DNA of 64,000 nt from Allomuricauda sp. (GTDB lineage: Bacteria; Bacteroidota; Bacteroidia; Flavobacteriales; Flavobacteriaceae), in contig CP051244.1 of the NCBI GenBank assembly GCA_017795045.1, positions 662,584-726,583 of the forward strand. The letters are read 5' to 3'. The notes beneath the pieces were generated by a model. That model worked only from the letters and a program-made list of their open reading frames with translations, had not been told where the DNA came from and searched no databases. The translations under genes and the position numbers were made by a program. This document shows, piece after piece, positions 26,759 to 35,012 of the stretch. Numbering within the stretch: the stretch's first letter is position 1; each line of letters starts with the position of its first letter.

Positions 26759-29221
26759 CTGAAAGATTCCGAGCTTTTCCATATTGCCGAAAGCTGGTTC
26801 AGCCAACAAGGCTGGAAACCTTTTCCTTTTCAAAAGGAAACCTGGAAGGCATTTTTAGAAGGAAAGCACGGATTACTGAACGCCCCAACGGGAAGTGGAA
26901 AAACCTATGCCCTTTGGTTTCCCATCGTGCTCAATTACATTAAAAACCACCCTGATCATAGAACCAAGCATAAGAAGGGATTAAAAGCGATTTGGATCAC
27001 TCCCCTCCGGGCTTTGTCCCAAGAGATAAAACAATCCGCGGAACGCATTACCCAAGATCTGGACACCCAAATGACCGTGGGCATTAGAACCGGCGATACC
27101 TCTACCAAGGAACGGGCCAAGCAGCGTACCACCATGCCCGATCTGTTGATCACTACTCCTGAAAGCCTACAATTGTTGTTATCCTCAAAAGGATATGCCA
27201 AGCTTTTCAAGGATTGCTCCGCCATTGTGGTGGACGAATGGCACGAACTGCTGGGTACCAAACGGGGTGTTCAGATGGAGTTGGGACTTTCCCGATTAAA
27301 AACGGTCTGTAAAAATCTTCGCATTTGGGGCATCTCGGCCACCATAGGTAATTTGGAACAGGCCCGGGAAGTGTTGTTGGGACCCTCTTCCCCTGCCTTG
27401 GAAAACTCGGTTTTGGTGAAAGCCAACCTCAACAAAAAAATCACCGTAAAGAGCATCATCCCCGAGCAAATGGAAACCTTCCCTTGGCGAGGTCATTTGG
27501 GACTGCATTTGCTGGATGAGGTCGTGCCCATTATCCATAACAGCAAGACTACCCTCCTCTTCACCAACACCCGCAGCCAATGCGAGATCTGGTTTCAAAA
27601 AATATTGGAAAAGTATCCAGAATTTGCCGGGGAAATGGCCATGCACCATGGTAGCATCAACAAGGATACCCGTCTATGGGTGGAGCAGGCCATCCGAAAT
27701 GAAAGCCTCAAGGCCGTGGTCTGCACCTCCAGTCTTGATTTGGGGGTTGATTTTGCGCCCGTGGAGACCGTAGTCCAAATTGGTGGCCCCAAAGGGGTAG
27801 CCCGTTTTTTACAACGTGCCGGAAGAAGTGGACATCGACCCGGAAAAGAAAGCATCATTTACTTTTTGCCCACCCATGCCATGGAACTCATAGAAGCTTC
27901 GGCCATGCAAAAAGCGGTGTTGAACAGTGCTGTGGAGGACCGTATTCCGTATTTAAACAGTTTTGATGTACTTATACAATACCTAACCACCTTGGCGGTT
28001 TCCGATGGATTTTTCCCCGAAGAAATATATCCAGAAATCAAACAGACCTTCTGCTACCAAGCCCTTACCGATGAGCAGTGGCAATGGCTCCTCAATTTTT
28101 TGGTCATGGGTAGTCAAAGCCTAAAAAGTTATGATGAATATAAAAAGGTGGAGGTCGAGGAAGATGGCCGGTTTAAGGTGAACAGTAGAACGGTTGCCAT
28201 GCGCCACCGATTTCAGATCGGGACCATTGTAGGCGATGCCAGTCTATCGGTCCGTTACCAAAAAGGAGGCTATATTGGGACCATTGAAGAATCGTTCATC
28301 TCAAAACTCACCCCGGGCGATGTGTTCACCTTTGCGGGAAGGAATCTGGAATTCATCCGGATCAAGGGCATGTCGGCACAAGTACGCAATTCTTCCAAAC
28401 GCAGCAATAAAATTCCAAGTTGGATGGGCGGTCGACTTAGTTTTTCAGCAAAAATGTCCGAATTGTTGCGACAAGAACTGTATACTGCACAGCTACCAAT
28501 TTCTCAACAAGGGCCTGAAATTAGGGCGCTTGCTCCCATGTTTGCAAAGCAACGGCAGGAAAGTATTGTCCCGTTGCCCCATCAGTTTTTGATAGAGACC
28601 TTTAAGTCCAATGACGGGTACCACCATATTTTTTATCCGTTTGAAGGTAGGGCCATCCATGAGGGGATGAGCAGCCTGCTGGCCTATCGCATCAGTTTGC
28701 TGACCCCTATTACCTGCTCCTTGGCCTTTAACGATTATGGGTTTGAACTGTTGTCCGATAAAGAAATTAACATTCAGGATATTCTGGACAACAATCTATT
28801 CACCGCTGATTATATGCTCTCCGACCTTCAAAAAAGTTTGAACAGCAATGAAATGGCCCGAAGGAAATTTAGGGATATTGCCGTCATCAGTGGCATGGTC
28901 TTTACCGGTTACCCCGAGAAGGGAGTGAAGATGAAGCATCTTCAAAGCAGTTCCCAATTACTGTTCGATGTGTTCAAGGATTTTGAGGATGATAACCTCC
29001 TCTACCAGCAAGCCTTTACCGAAACCTTTGAACATCAGTTGGAAGAGGGACGTTTGCGCTTGGCCTTGGAACGCATTGCCCAACAGGAAATTGTATGGAA
29101 AAAATGCAGCCAGGCCACTCCATTTTCGTTTCCCATCATAACGGACCGTCTTCGAGAAAAGTTGTCCAATGAGAAATTGGCAGACCGCATCAAACGGATG
29201 ACTGCAAAACTGACTCGATAA
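26759..29221 (+). CDS. Ligase-associated DEXH-box helicase (Lhr-like), non-canonical start
   Basis: A large SF2 helicase of about 820 residues, of the DNA-ligase-associated Lhr-like family. From CTG at 26759 the protein has a Q-motif-like FPFQKETW, Walker A NAPTGSGKT (bases 26879-26905), WITPLRAL, DEWH (motif II), SATIGN (III), VVCTSSLDLGVDF (V) and QRAGRSGHRPG (VI), then a C-terminal winged-helix/Lhr-type domain. No ATG, GTG or TTG occurs in frame between the TAA at 26720-26722 and the GTG at 26927, which lies after Walker A. So the start is a rare codon (CTG at 26759, ATA at 26753 or ATT at 26783), or the sequence has an indel. Confidence 0.85.
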   Translation: MKDSELFHIAESWFSQQGWKPFPFQKETWKAFLEGKHGLLNAPTGSGKTYALWFPIVLNYIKNHPDHRTKHKKGLKAIWITPLRALSQEIKQSAERITQDLDTQMTVGIRTGDTSTKERAKQRTTMPDLLITTPESLQLLLSSKGYAKLFKDCSAIVVDEWHELLGTKRGVQMELGLSRLKTVCKNLRIWGISATIGNLEQAREVLLGPSSPALENSVLVKANLNKKITVKSIIPEQMETFPWRGHLGLHLLDEVVPIIHNSKTTLLFTNTRSQCEIWFQKILEKYPEFAGEMAMHHGSINKDTRLWVEQAIRNESLKAVVCTSSLDLGVDFAPVETVVQIGGPKGVARFLQRAGRSGHRPGKESIIYFLPTHAMELIEASAMQKAVLNSAVEDRIPYLNSFDVLIQYLTTLAVSDGFFPEEIYPEIKQTFCYQALTDEQWQWLLNFLVMGSQSLKSYDEYKKVEVEEDGRFKVNSRTVAMRHRFQIGTIVGDASLSVRYQKGGYIGTIEESFISKLTPGDVFTFAGRNLEFIRIKGMSAQVRNSSKRSNKIPSWMGGRLSFSAKMSELLRQELYTAQLPISQQGPEIRALAPMFAKQRQESIVPLPHQFLIETFKSNDGYHHIFYPFEGRAIHEGMSSLLAYRISLLTPITCSLAFNDYGFELLSDKEINIQDILDNNLFTADYMLSDLQKSLNSNEMARRKFRDIAVISGMVFTGYPEKGVKMKHLQSSSQLLFDVFKDFEDDNLLYQQAFTETFEHQLEEGRLRLALERIAQQEIVWKKCSQATPFSFPIITDRLREKLSNEKLADRIKRMTAKLTR

Positions 29222-29242
29222 CTGCCCTCTTCCCTTTTATTT

Positions 29243-29281
29243 GTCTTTTCGAAATGAGGAGTCGGCGACGATTGAGAAATC
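29243..29281 (+). repeat. Dispersed palindromic repeat, copy A-left
   Basis: Begins GTCTTTTCGAAATGAGG and ends GATTGAGAAATC. It is the long form of the repeat, in forward orientation (GTC...AAATC). It faces copy A-right across 15 bases, so the two can fold as a stem-loop. Confidence 0.8.
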
Positions 29282-29296
29282 CATAACCAATCCTAA

Positions 29297-29322
29297 GATT
29301 TCTCGACTGCGCTCGAAATGAC
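29297..29322 (-). repeat. Dispersed palindromic repeat, copy A-right
   Basis: The plus strand reads GATTTCTCGACTGCG then CTCGAAATGAC, the exact reverse of the 26-bp consensus. Identical to copy H at 30731-30756. Confidence 0.85.
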
Positions 29323-29370
29323 CATAGAACATTTGCAAAAATTAGTGCCATTCGTGTCAAAGCCAAAAAA

Positions 29371-29406
29371 GATTTCTCACACCCGCTTCGCTCGGTTCGA
29401 AATGAC
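29371..29406 (-). repeat. Dispersed palindromic repeat, copy B
   Basis: A 36-base form starting GATTTCTCACACCCGC and ending GGTTCGAAATGAC. The middle differs from the 26-base form while both ends are kept. Nearly identical to copy E at 30351-30386. Confidence 0.85.
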
Positions 29407-29453
29407 AAAAAGGAACATCAGTAACAATCCGTGCCATTCGTGTCAATTTAAAA

Positions 29454-29479
29454 GATTTCCCGCATCCGTTAGAAATGAC
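29454..29479 (-). repeat. Dispersed palindromic repeat, degenerate copy C
   Basis: GATTTCCCGCATCC then GTTAGAAATGAC. It keeps the ends but the centre has decayed. It lies within 35 bases of the pdeM start. Confidence 0.65.
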
Positions 29480-29510
29480 AATACCATTACATTTGTGCCA
29501 ACAAACTATC

Positions 29511-30143
29511 GTGGCCCATAACATTACCATACAAGATCAGATGTTCCAATTGCACCCTTTGGGTGGGGTATTTTGGGTGGAAAAATCGCTGTTGCTCATC
29601 AGCGATGTGCATCTGGGAAAGGTGTCGCACTTTAGAAAGTTTGGGGCTGCTGTCCCTCAAAAGGCTGTCCATAAAAATTATATGCTGTTGGATCAAATTG
29701 TGTCCGATCTTCAACCCTTTCAAATCTGTTTTTTGGGTGATCTTTTTCATTCTTCGCTCAATAAGGAATGGGAGCTGTTTGAAAATTGGGTGGCCAAAAC
29801 CCCTGCGGAAATCATTTTGGTGACCGGAAACCACGATATCATTTCACCCTTAAAATTTGAACAGCTCAACATCGCCATCTTCCCGGAACTCCTCATCGAT
29901 GATTTTTTATTGACCCATCATCCCGAAACACAAGTAGATAAATTCACGTTTTGCGGTCACATCCATCCTGCCGTAAAGTTACGAGGGTTGGGAAGGCAAA
30001 GCCTGCGGCTCCCCTGCTTTTTTAAATCCAAAAACCAGATGATTCTACCCGCTTTTGGGGAGTTTACGGGAACCCACACCCTAAAGCCCTCAAAAAATGA
30101 TGAGGTATTTGCGATTGTGGAAGGTAGTGTGGTCAAGGTTTAG
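29511..30143 (+). CDS. pdeM: Ligase-associated DNA damage response phosphoesterase PdeM
   Basis: A calcineurin-like metallophosphoesterase of 210 residues. All metal motifs are present in order: SDVHLGK, GDLFHS, GNHD, THHP and CGHIHP. The family belongs to a DNA-repair cluster with the ligase-associated helicase, an ATP-dependent ligase and an SNM1-like exonuclease. Only the helicase and PdeM are in this window. The GTG at 29511 gives VAHNITIQDQMFQLHP, the normal beginning; an ATG at 29475 lies in degenerate repeat sequence and an ATG at 29541 would cut the first strand. Confidence 0.85.
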   Translation: MAHNITIQDQMFQLHPLGGVFWVEKSLLLISDVHLGKVSHFRKFGAAVPQKAVHKNYMLLDQIVSDLQPFQICFLGDLFHSSLNKEWELFENWVAKTPAEIILVTGNHDIISPLKFEQLNIAIFPELLIDDFLLTHHPETQVDKFTFCGHIHPAVKLRGLGRQSLRLPCFFKSKNQMILPAFGEFTGTHTLKPSKNDEVFAIVEGSVVKV

Positions 30144-30202
30144 ATTTCCAAAAATGTCCCTTCAACTCCGTTTATAGCTCTACTTGAAAACACCTCTGAT
30201 TT

Positions 30203-30303
30203 GTCATTTCGATATGAGATGCGGAGCATTGATTGAGAAATCTCACCAACCCATGGATTTCTCACAGCCCCTTCGCATACACTCAGGGCAGAGCTCGAAA
30301 TAA
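30203..30303. repeat. Dispersed palindromic repeat, paired copy D
   Basis: A forward arm (30203-30243, GTCATTTCGATATGAG to GAGAAATC) and a reversed long arm (30256-30303, GATTTCTCACAGCCCC to CTCGAAATAAC) enclose 12 bases. The layout is the same as copies A and F. Confidence 0.8.
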
Positions 30304-30350
30304 CAACAGAACATTTGCAACAATTAGTGCCATTCGTGTCAATACAAAAA

Positions 30351-30386
30351 GATTTCTCTCACTCCCTTCGCTCGGTTCGAAATGAC
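30351..30386 (-). repeat. Dispersed palindromic repeat, copy E
   Basis: GATTTCTCTCACTCCC then TTCGCTCGGTTCGAAATGAC. Two or three mismatches from copy B. Confidence 0.85.
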
Positions 30387-30481
30387 CATGTAACGAGCAT
30401 TCCCACAATCAATATGATTCATGCCAAAACTATCCGATATCACCTTATTGCTCCTTTGACCAATCGATTATTTAATCTGAT

Positions 30482-30582
30482 GTCATTTCGAAATGAGGAG
30501 TCAACGACGATTGAGAAATCTCACCAACTCATAGATTTCTCACAGCTCCTTTGCATATACTCAGGACAGGGCTCAAAATGAC
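30482..30582. repeat. Dispersed palindromic repeat, paired copy F
   Basis: The forward arm (30482-30520, GTCATTTCGAAATGAGG to GAGAAATC) and reversed arm (30534-30582) repeat the structure of copy D, with the same CCAAC-containing spacer (TCACCAACTCATA against TCACCAACCCATG). Confidence 0.85.
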
Positions 30583-30621
30583 AACCTGGAATATTCGTGT
30601 CATTCGTGTCAAAAATTAAAA

Positions 30622-30671
30622 AGTTTCCTCACAGTTCCTTCGCATACACCCAGGACAGGGCTCGAAATGAC
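30622..30671 (-). repeat. Dispersed palindromic repeat, copy G
   Basis: AGTTTCCTCACAGTTCC to AGGGCTCGAAATGAC. It is like the right arms of D and F, without its forward partner. Confidence 0.75.
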
Positions 30672-30730
30672 AAAAGGAACATCCATAACAATTCGTGCCG
30701 TTCGTGTCATTTGTATCAAAAACCAAAAAA

Positions 30731-30806
30731 GATTTCTCGACTGCGCTCGAAATGACATCGCTCTGTAAAGGTCATTTCGAACTGAATGCAATGAATGTGA
30801 GAAATC
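30731..30806. repeat. Dispersed palindromic repeat, inverted pair H/I
   Basis: A reversed consensus copy (30731-30756) is followed by a forward copy (30771-30806, GTCATTTCGAACTGAATG to GTGAGAAATC). Here the AATGAC ends face each other, the opposite arrangement to copies A, D and F. Confidence 0.85.
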
Positions 30807-30818
30807 CAAAAAAACACT

Positions 30819-30849
30819 TTTTATAAAAAAACATTTCATTTTATCTTTG
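30819..30849 (+). promoter_or_regulatory. mfd promoter (Bacteroidota type)
   Basis: TATCTTTG (30842-30849) matches TAnnTTTG exactly, and a TTT stands 20 bases upstream in place of TTG. The mfd TTG start codon is 16 bases downstream, giving a very short leader. Confidence 0.6.
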
Positions 30850-30865
30850 CCGCAAAGTTTTTGGA

Positions 30866-33800
30866 TTGACCAAAGCCTCCATTTCCCAACATTACGCACA
30901 GTCTTCCCCACTCGGAAAACTGCGGAATACTATTGCACAAAATGGAGGTTCGACCTCCTCTGACAAGTCGCAACCCTTCCAAAAAATCAACATCAAAGGC
31001 CTTGTGGGTTCGTCCCTTTCCTTTGTACTTTCCGAAGCCTTTAAATCGGTCGATGCGCCTTTTCTATTGATTTTGAACGATAAGGAAGAGGCTGCCTACC
31101 ACTTGAACGACCTGGAGCAGTTAATCGGGGAAAAAGATGTGCTTTTTTACCCAGGCAGCTATCGAAGGCCTTATCAAATTGAAGAGACGGACAATGCCAA
31201 TGTGCTGCTGCGGGCCGAAGTCCTCAATCGCATCAACTCCAGAAAAAAACCGGCGGTGATTGTCACCTATCCCGATGCCCTTTTTGAAAAAGTGGTCACC
31301 CGAAAGGAACTGGACAAGAGCACCCTCAAGATAAAATTGGAGGACACCCTTTCACTGGACTTTTTGAACGAGGTGCTTTTCGAATACCAGTTCAAACGAG
31401 TGGATTTTGTGACCGAACCCGGGGAATTTTCGGTACGAGGAGGTATTGTAGATGTATTTTCGTTTTCACACGATGAGCCTTATCGCATTGAGTTTTTTGG
31501 GGACGAAGTGGACAGCATCCGCACGTTTGATGTAGAGACCCAGCTTTCTTTGGAAAAGGTGAAGAAGATCACCATTATTCCCAATGTGGAGAACAAGTTT
31601 TTGCAGGAGAGCCGCGAGAGTTTCCTTAAGTACATTTCACCCAAAACGGTGGTTTTTGCCAAAAACCCAGCTTTGATCTATGACCGCATTGATTCCTTTT
31701 TTGCCAAGGCGGAAGAAAGTTTTACCAAACTGAGCGAGGAAATCAAACATGCGAAGCCCCAAGAGCTTTTTGTGGACTCCACTCTGCTGAAATCCCAATT
31801 ACAGGATTTTCTGTGTGTTGAAATAGGAGCAACTGTCACTTCGAGCGAAGTCGAGAAGCAGACAGGGAACAATGGTGTTGCCATTCAATTCAATATCAAA
31901 CCCCAACCCGCCTTCAATAAAAAATTCGACCTGCTTATTGAAAACCTCAATGAGAATCGGGAAGCAGGTTTCACCAACTATATTTTCTGTTCCACCGAAC
32001 AACAGGCCAAGCGTCTTCACGATATTTTTGAGGAAGTGGATCAGACCGTACACTACCAGACCTTGGTTTTTCCACTCTATCAAGGTTTCATTGATGTAGA
32101 TCTAAAACTGGCCTGCTATACGGACCATCAAATTTTTGAGCGCTACCATAAATTCCACCTAAAAAATGGGTACGCCAAAAAACAGGCCATTACCCTGAAA
32201 GAGCTAAACAAACTTGAGATTGGGGATTACGTAACCCATATTGATCATGGTATAGGCAAATTTGGGGGACTGCAGAAAATAGATGTGGAAGGCAAGAAAC
32301 AGGAGGCCATCAAATTGGTCTATGGCGATCGGGACATATTATATGTCAGCATCCACTCCCTTCACAAAATTTCCAAATACAACGGCAAGGACGGGGCACC
32401 CCCAAAAATATACAAGCTAGGTTCAGCGGCTTGGAAAAACCTCAAACAGAAGACCAAGAGCCGGGTCAAGAAAATTGCTTTCAATCTTATCCAGGTATAT
32501 GCCAAAAGGAGGTTGGAAAAAGGGTTTCAATATGCCCCGGACAGTTATTTGCAGCACGAGTTGGAGGCTTCATTTTTGTATGAGGACACCCCCGATCAGG
32601 AAAAATCCACACAAGATGTTAAAAAGGACATGGAGAGTGAGCGTCCCATGGACCGACTTATTTGTGGTGATGTAGGCTTTGGAAAGACCGAAGTGGCCAT
32701 CCGGGCAGCTTTCAAGGCCGTGGACAACGGAAAACAAGTGGCTATTTTGGTACCAACCACCATCTTGGCATTCCAACACAGCAGGACCTTTAGGGAGCGT
32801 TTGAAGGACATGCCCGTAACTGTGGATTACCTCAACCGTTTTAGGACCGCAAAGGAAAAAAAGGATGTTCTGGAGCGTTTAGCGGAAGGCAAGATTGATA
32901 TTATCATCGGAACCCATCAGTTGGTCAACAAAAATGTCCAGTTCAAGGAATTGGGATTATTGATTGTGGATGAGGAGCAAAAATTTGGGGTTTCGGTAAA
33001 AGAAAAACTCCGTTCCATCAAGCAAAATGTTGATGTGCTAACACTGACCGCCACACCTATCCCAAGAACCCTGCAATTTAGTTTGATGGCCGCCCGGGAT
33101 CTATCCGTCATCAACACGCCGCCGCCCAACCGATACCCTATCGAAAGTCAGGTCATTCGATTCAATGAAGAGATCATCCGTGATGCGGTTTCCTATGAAA
33201 TCCAACGAGGTGGGCAGGTATTTTTTATCCACAACCGTATTGAAAACATCAAGGAAGTGGCCGGAATGATCCAACGCTTGGTCCCCGATGCCAAAATTGG
33301 GATAGGCCACGGACAGATGGAGGGCAAAAAACTGGAGCAGCTCATGCTGGCCTTTATGAATGGGGAGTTTGATGTGCTGGTTTCCACCACCATTGTGGAA
33401 AGTGGATTGGACGTGACCAACGCCAACACCATTTTCATCAACAATGCCAATAATTTTGGATTGAGCGACCTACACCAAATGCGGGGCCGTGTGGGTCGAA
33501 GCAACAAAAAAGCGTTCTGTTTCTTTATCACTCCTCCCTATGAAGTCATGACGCCCGACGCCCGAAAGCGTATCGAGGCCCTAGAGCAATTTACCGATTT
33601 GGGAAGTGGATTCAACATTGCCATGAAGGATTTGGAAATCCGTGGTGCCGGTGATCTATTGGGCGGGGAACAGAGTGGTTTCATCAACGAAATAGGATTT
33701 GAGACCTATCAGAAAATATTGACCGAAGCCATAGAAGAACTCAAGGAAAATGAGTTTAAGGAGTTGTACGAGGAAGTGGAGGGCCACAAGGAAAAGGTTT

Positions 33801-34285
33801 TTGTGAAGGACATTCAACTGGATACGGATTTTGAACTGCTCTTCCCTGATGACTATATCAACAACATCACGGAACGCTTGAACCTCTACACCCAACTCAA
33901 TGAAATCAAGGATGAGGAAGAACTCTTAAAATATGAATCCGAGCTGATAGATCGTTTTGGGGAACTGCCACAGCAAGCCGTGGACTTGTTGAATTCCATT
34001 CGGATCAAATGGATCGCCACACATATTGGCCTGGAAAAGGTCATCATGAAAAAAGGCAAATTCATGGGCTATTTTATTGCAGACCAACAATCGAAGTTTT
34101 ACCAAACTGCCGCCTTCACCCAAGTATTGCAATATGTACAACACCATCCCCAACAAGCCAAACTCAAGGAAAAACAGACCCGAAATGGGCTACGATTATT
34201 GTTGGTATTCGACCGGGTCACCAGTGTGGAAAAGGCGTTAAAGGTTTTGGAACCCCTTAGCCCCCAGAAAGTAGTGGTATCATAG
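30866..34285 (+). CDS. mfd: Transcription-repair coupling factor
   Basis: Mfd is the DNA translocase that removes stalled RNA polymerase and recruits UvrA. The 1139 residues match the family. In order: UvrB-like N-terminal domains, the RNA-polymerase-interacting CarD-like domain (about 445-510, containing GDYVTHIDHGIGKFGG), SF2 motor motifs GDVGFGKTEVA, DEEQ, TATPIPRTL and QMRGRVGRS, then the C-terminal TRCF domain. The start is TTG. Residues 324-332 (VTSSEVEKQ) are encoded by a copy of the dispersed repeat and probably form an insertion in a variable loop ahead of the CarD-like domain. Confidence 0.96.
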   Translation: MTKASISQHYAQSSPLGKLRNTIAQNGGSTSSDKSQPFQKINIKGLVGSSLSFVLSEAFKSVDAPFLLILNDKEEAAYHLNDLEQLIGEKDVLFYPGSYRRPYQIEETDNANVLLRAEVLNRINSRKKPAVIVTYPDALFEKVVTRKELDKSTLKIKLEDTLSLDFLNEVLFEYQFKRVDFVTEPGEFSVRGGIVDVFSFSHDEPYRIEFFGDEVDSIRTFDVETQLSLEKVKKITIIPNVENKFLQESRESFLKYISPKTVVFAKNPALIYDRIDSFFAKAEESFTKLSEEIKHAKPQELFVDSTLLKSQLQDFLCVEIGATVTSSEVEKQTGNNGVAIQFNIKPQPAFNKKFDLLIENLNENREAGFTNYIFCSTEQQAKRLHDIFEEVDQTVHYQTLVFPLYQGFIDVDLKLACYTDHQIFERYHKFHLKNGYAKKQAITLKELNKLEIGDYVTHIDHGIGKFGGLQKIDVEGKKQEAIKLVYGDRDILYVSIHSLHKISKYNGKDGAPPKIYKLGSAAWKNLKQKTKSRVKKIAFNLIQVYAKRRLEKGFQYAPDSYLQHELEASFLYEDTPDQEKSTQDVKKDMESERPMDRLICGDVGFGKTEVAIRAAFKAVDNGKQVAILVPTTILAFQHSRTFRERLKDMPVTVDYLNRFRTAKEKKDVLERLAEGKIDIIIGTHQLVNKNVQFKELGLLIVDEEQKFGVSVKEKLRSIKQNVDVLTLTATPIPRTLQFSLMAARDLSVINTPPPNRYPIESQVIRFNEEIIRDAVSYEIQRGGQVFFIHNRIENIKEVAGMIQRLVPDAKIGIGHGQMEGKKLEQLMLAFMNGEFDVLVSTTIVESGLDVTNANTIFINNANNFGLSDLHQMRGRVGRSNKKAFCFFITPPYEVMTPDARKRIEALEQFTDLGSGFNIAMKDLEIRGAGDLLGGEQSGFINEIGFETYQKILTEAIEELKENEFKELYEEVEGHKEKVFVKDIQLDTDFELLFPDDYINNITERLNLYTQLNEIKDEEELLKYESELIDRFGELPQQAVDLLNSIRIKWIATHIGLEKVIMKKGKFMGYFIADQQSKFYQTAAFTQVLQYVQHHPQQAKLKEKQTRNGLRLLLVFDRVTSVEKALKVLEPLSPQKVVVS
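31835..31860 (+). repeat. Dispersed palindromic repeat inside mfd
   Basis: GTCACTTCGAGCGAAG then TCGAGAAGCA, about four mismatches from the 26-base consensus. In frame, it encodes V-T-S-S-E-V-E-K-Q. Confidence 0.8.
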
Positions 34286-34299
34286 TCCAATTCCCTGTT

Positions 34300-35004
34300 A
34301 TGTCACAGAAACCAAAGACCTATTTCAACTGGAGTTCCGGCAAGGATTCCGCATTGGCACTCCACTATCTGTTGGAGCAAGGCCATTTTAATGTTGATCG
34401 ATTGTTGACTACCGTAAATGCGCATTACAACAGAGTTTCCATGCATGGCCTACCCAGAAAGGTTTTAGAAGCCCAAGCGGCATCTGTTGGCATTCCTTTG
34501 GAGGTCCTTGAAGTTCCTGAAAAACCCAGTATGGAACAATACAATGAGTTGATGCGGAACACAGTTACCCAATTACGGTCCGAAGGGTATACCCATACGG
34601 GTTTTGGGGACATCTTTCTGGAAGACCTAAAGCAATATCGGGAGGACATGCTTCAACCCTATGGATTGACCACACTTTTTCCATTATGGAAAAAAGACAC
34701 CAAACAATTGATAGAAGAATTCTTGGGATTGGGGTTTCGGGCAGTGATTATTTGCATCAATAACTCAAAATTGGACGCATCCTTTTTGGGACAGGAATTG
34801 TCCCAAGAACTCCTAAACAAATTTCCCTCAGATGTTGACCCTTGTGGCGAAAACGGGGAATACCATACGTTCTGTTTTGATGGGCCCATTTTCAAGGCTC
34901 CCATTCCATTTACCCTTGGAGAAAAGGTCTTTAAGACCTACGATAATCCATCAGACCCAGAAAATACCATTCAATTTGGGTTTTGTGATATCAACTTGGC
35001 ATAA
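34300..35004 (+). CDS. Dph6-like ATP-pyrophosphatase (adenine-nucleotide alpha hydrolase)
   Basis: A 234-residue protein of the DUF71/Dph6 family. The PP-loop is NWSSGKDSALAL at residues 10-21, and the family motif GFGDIFLEDLKQYRED follows near 100. The C-terminal EYHTFCFDGPIF is also a family mark. In eukaryotes Dph6 amidates diphthine, but bacteria lack diphthamide, so the bacterial substrate is unknown. It follows mfd after 14 bases and is probably cotranscribed. Confidence 0.8.
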   Translation: MSQKPKTYFNWSSGKDSALALHYLLEQGHFNVDRLLTTVNAHYNRVSMHGLPRKVLEAQAASVGIPLEVLEVPEKPSMEQYNELMRNTVTQLRSEGYTHTGFGDIFLEDLKQYREDMLQPYGLTTLFPLWKKDTKQLIEEFLGLGFRAVIICINNSKLDASFLGQELSQELLNKFPSDVDPCGENGEYHTFCFDGPIFKAPIPFTLGEKVFKTYDNPSDPENTIQFGFCDINLA

Positions 35005-35012
35005 AAACACGT

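Larger units (their letters stand above)
29222..29510. other. Spacer between helicase and pdeM, filled with repeats
   Basis: This 289-base spacer holds repeat copies A to C, plus two copies of a companion motif GTGCCATTCGTGTCAA (about 29345-29360 and 29431-29446). I see no convincing ORF or promoter. The repeats account for most of it. Confidence 0.8.
30144..30865. other. 722-base spacer between pdeM and mfd, repeat-filled
   Basis: It holds repeat copies D to I in both orientations, three copies of the GTGCCATTCGTGTCAA companion motif, and the mfd promoter at the right end. Short ORFs here arise from the repeats and are not credible genes. Confidence 0.85.

Noticed and set aside
26734..26943. 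69-residue ORF starting TTG at 26734
   Set aside because: It overlaps the helicase's conserved Walker A region in another frame and has no recognisable content. It is noted only as a possible frameshift partner for the helicase start.
29243..30806. CRISPR-like array
   Set aside because: The repeats vary in length and occur in both orientations with irregular spacing, and no cas genes are in the window.
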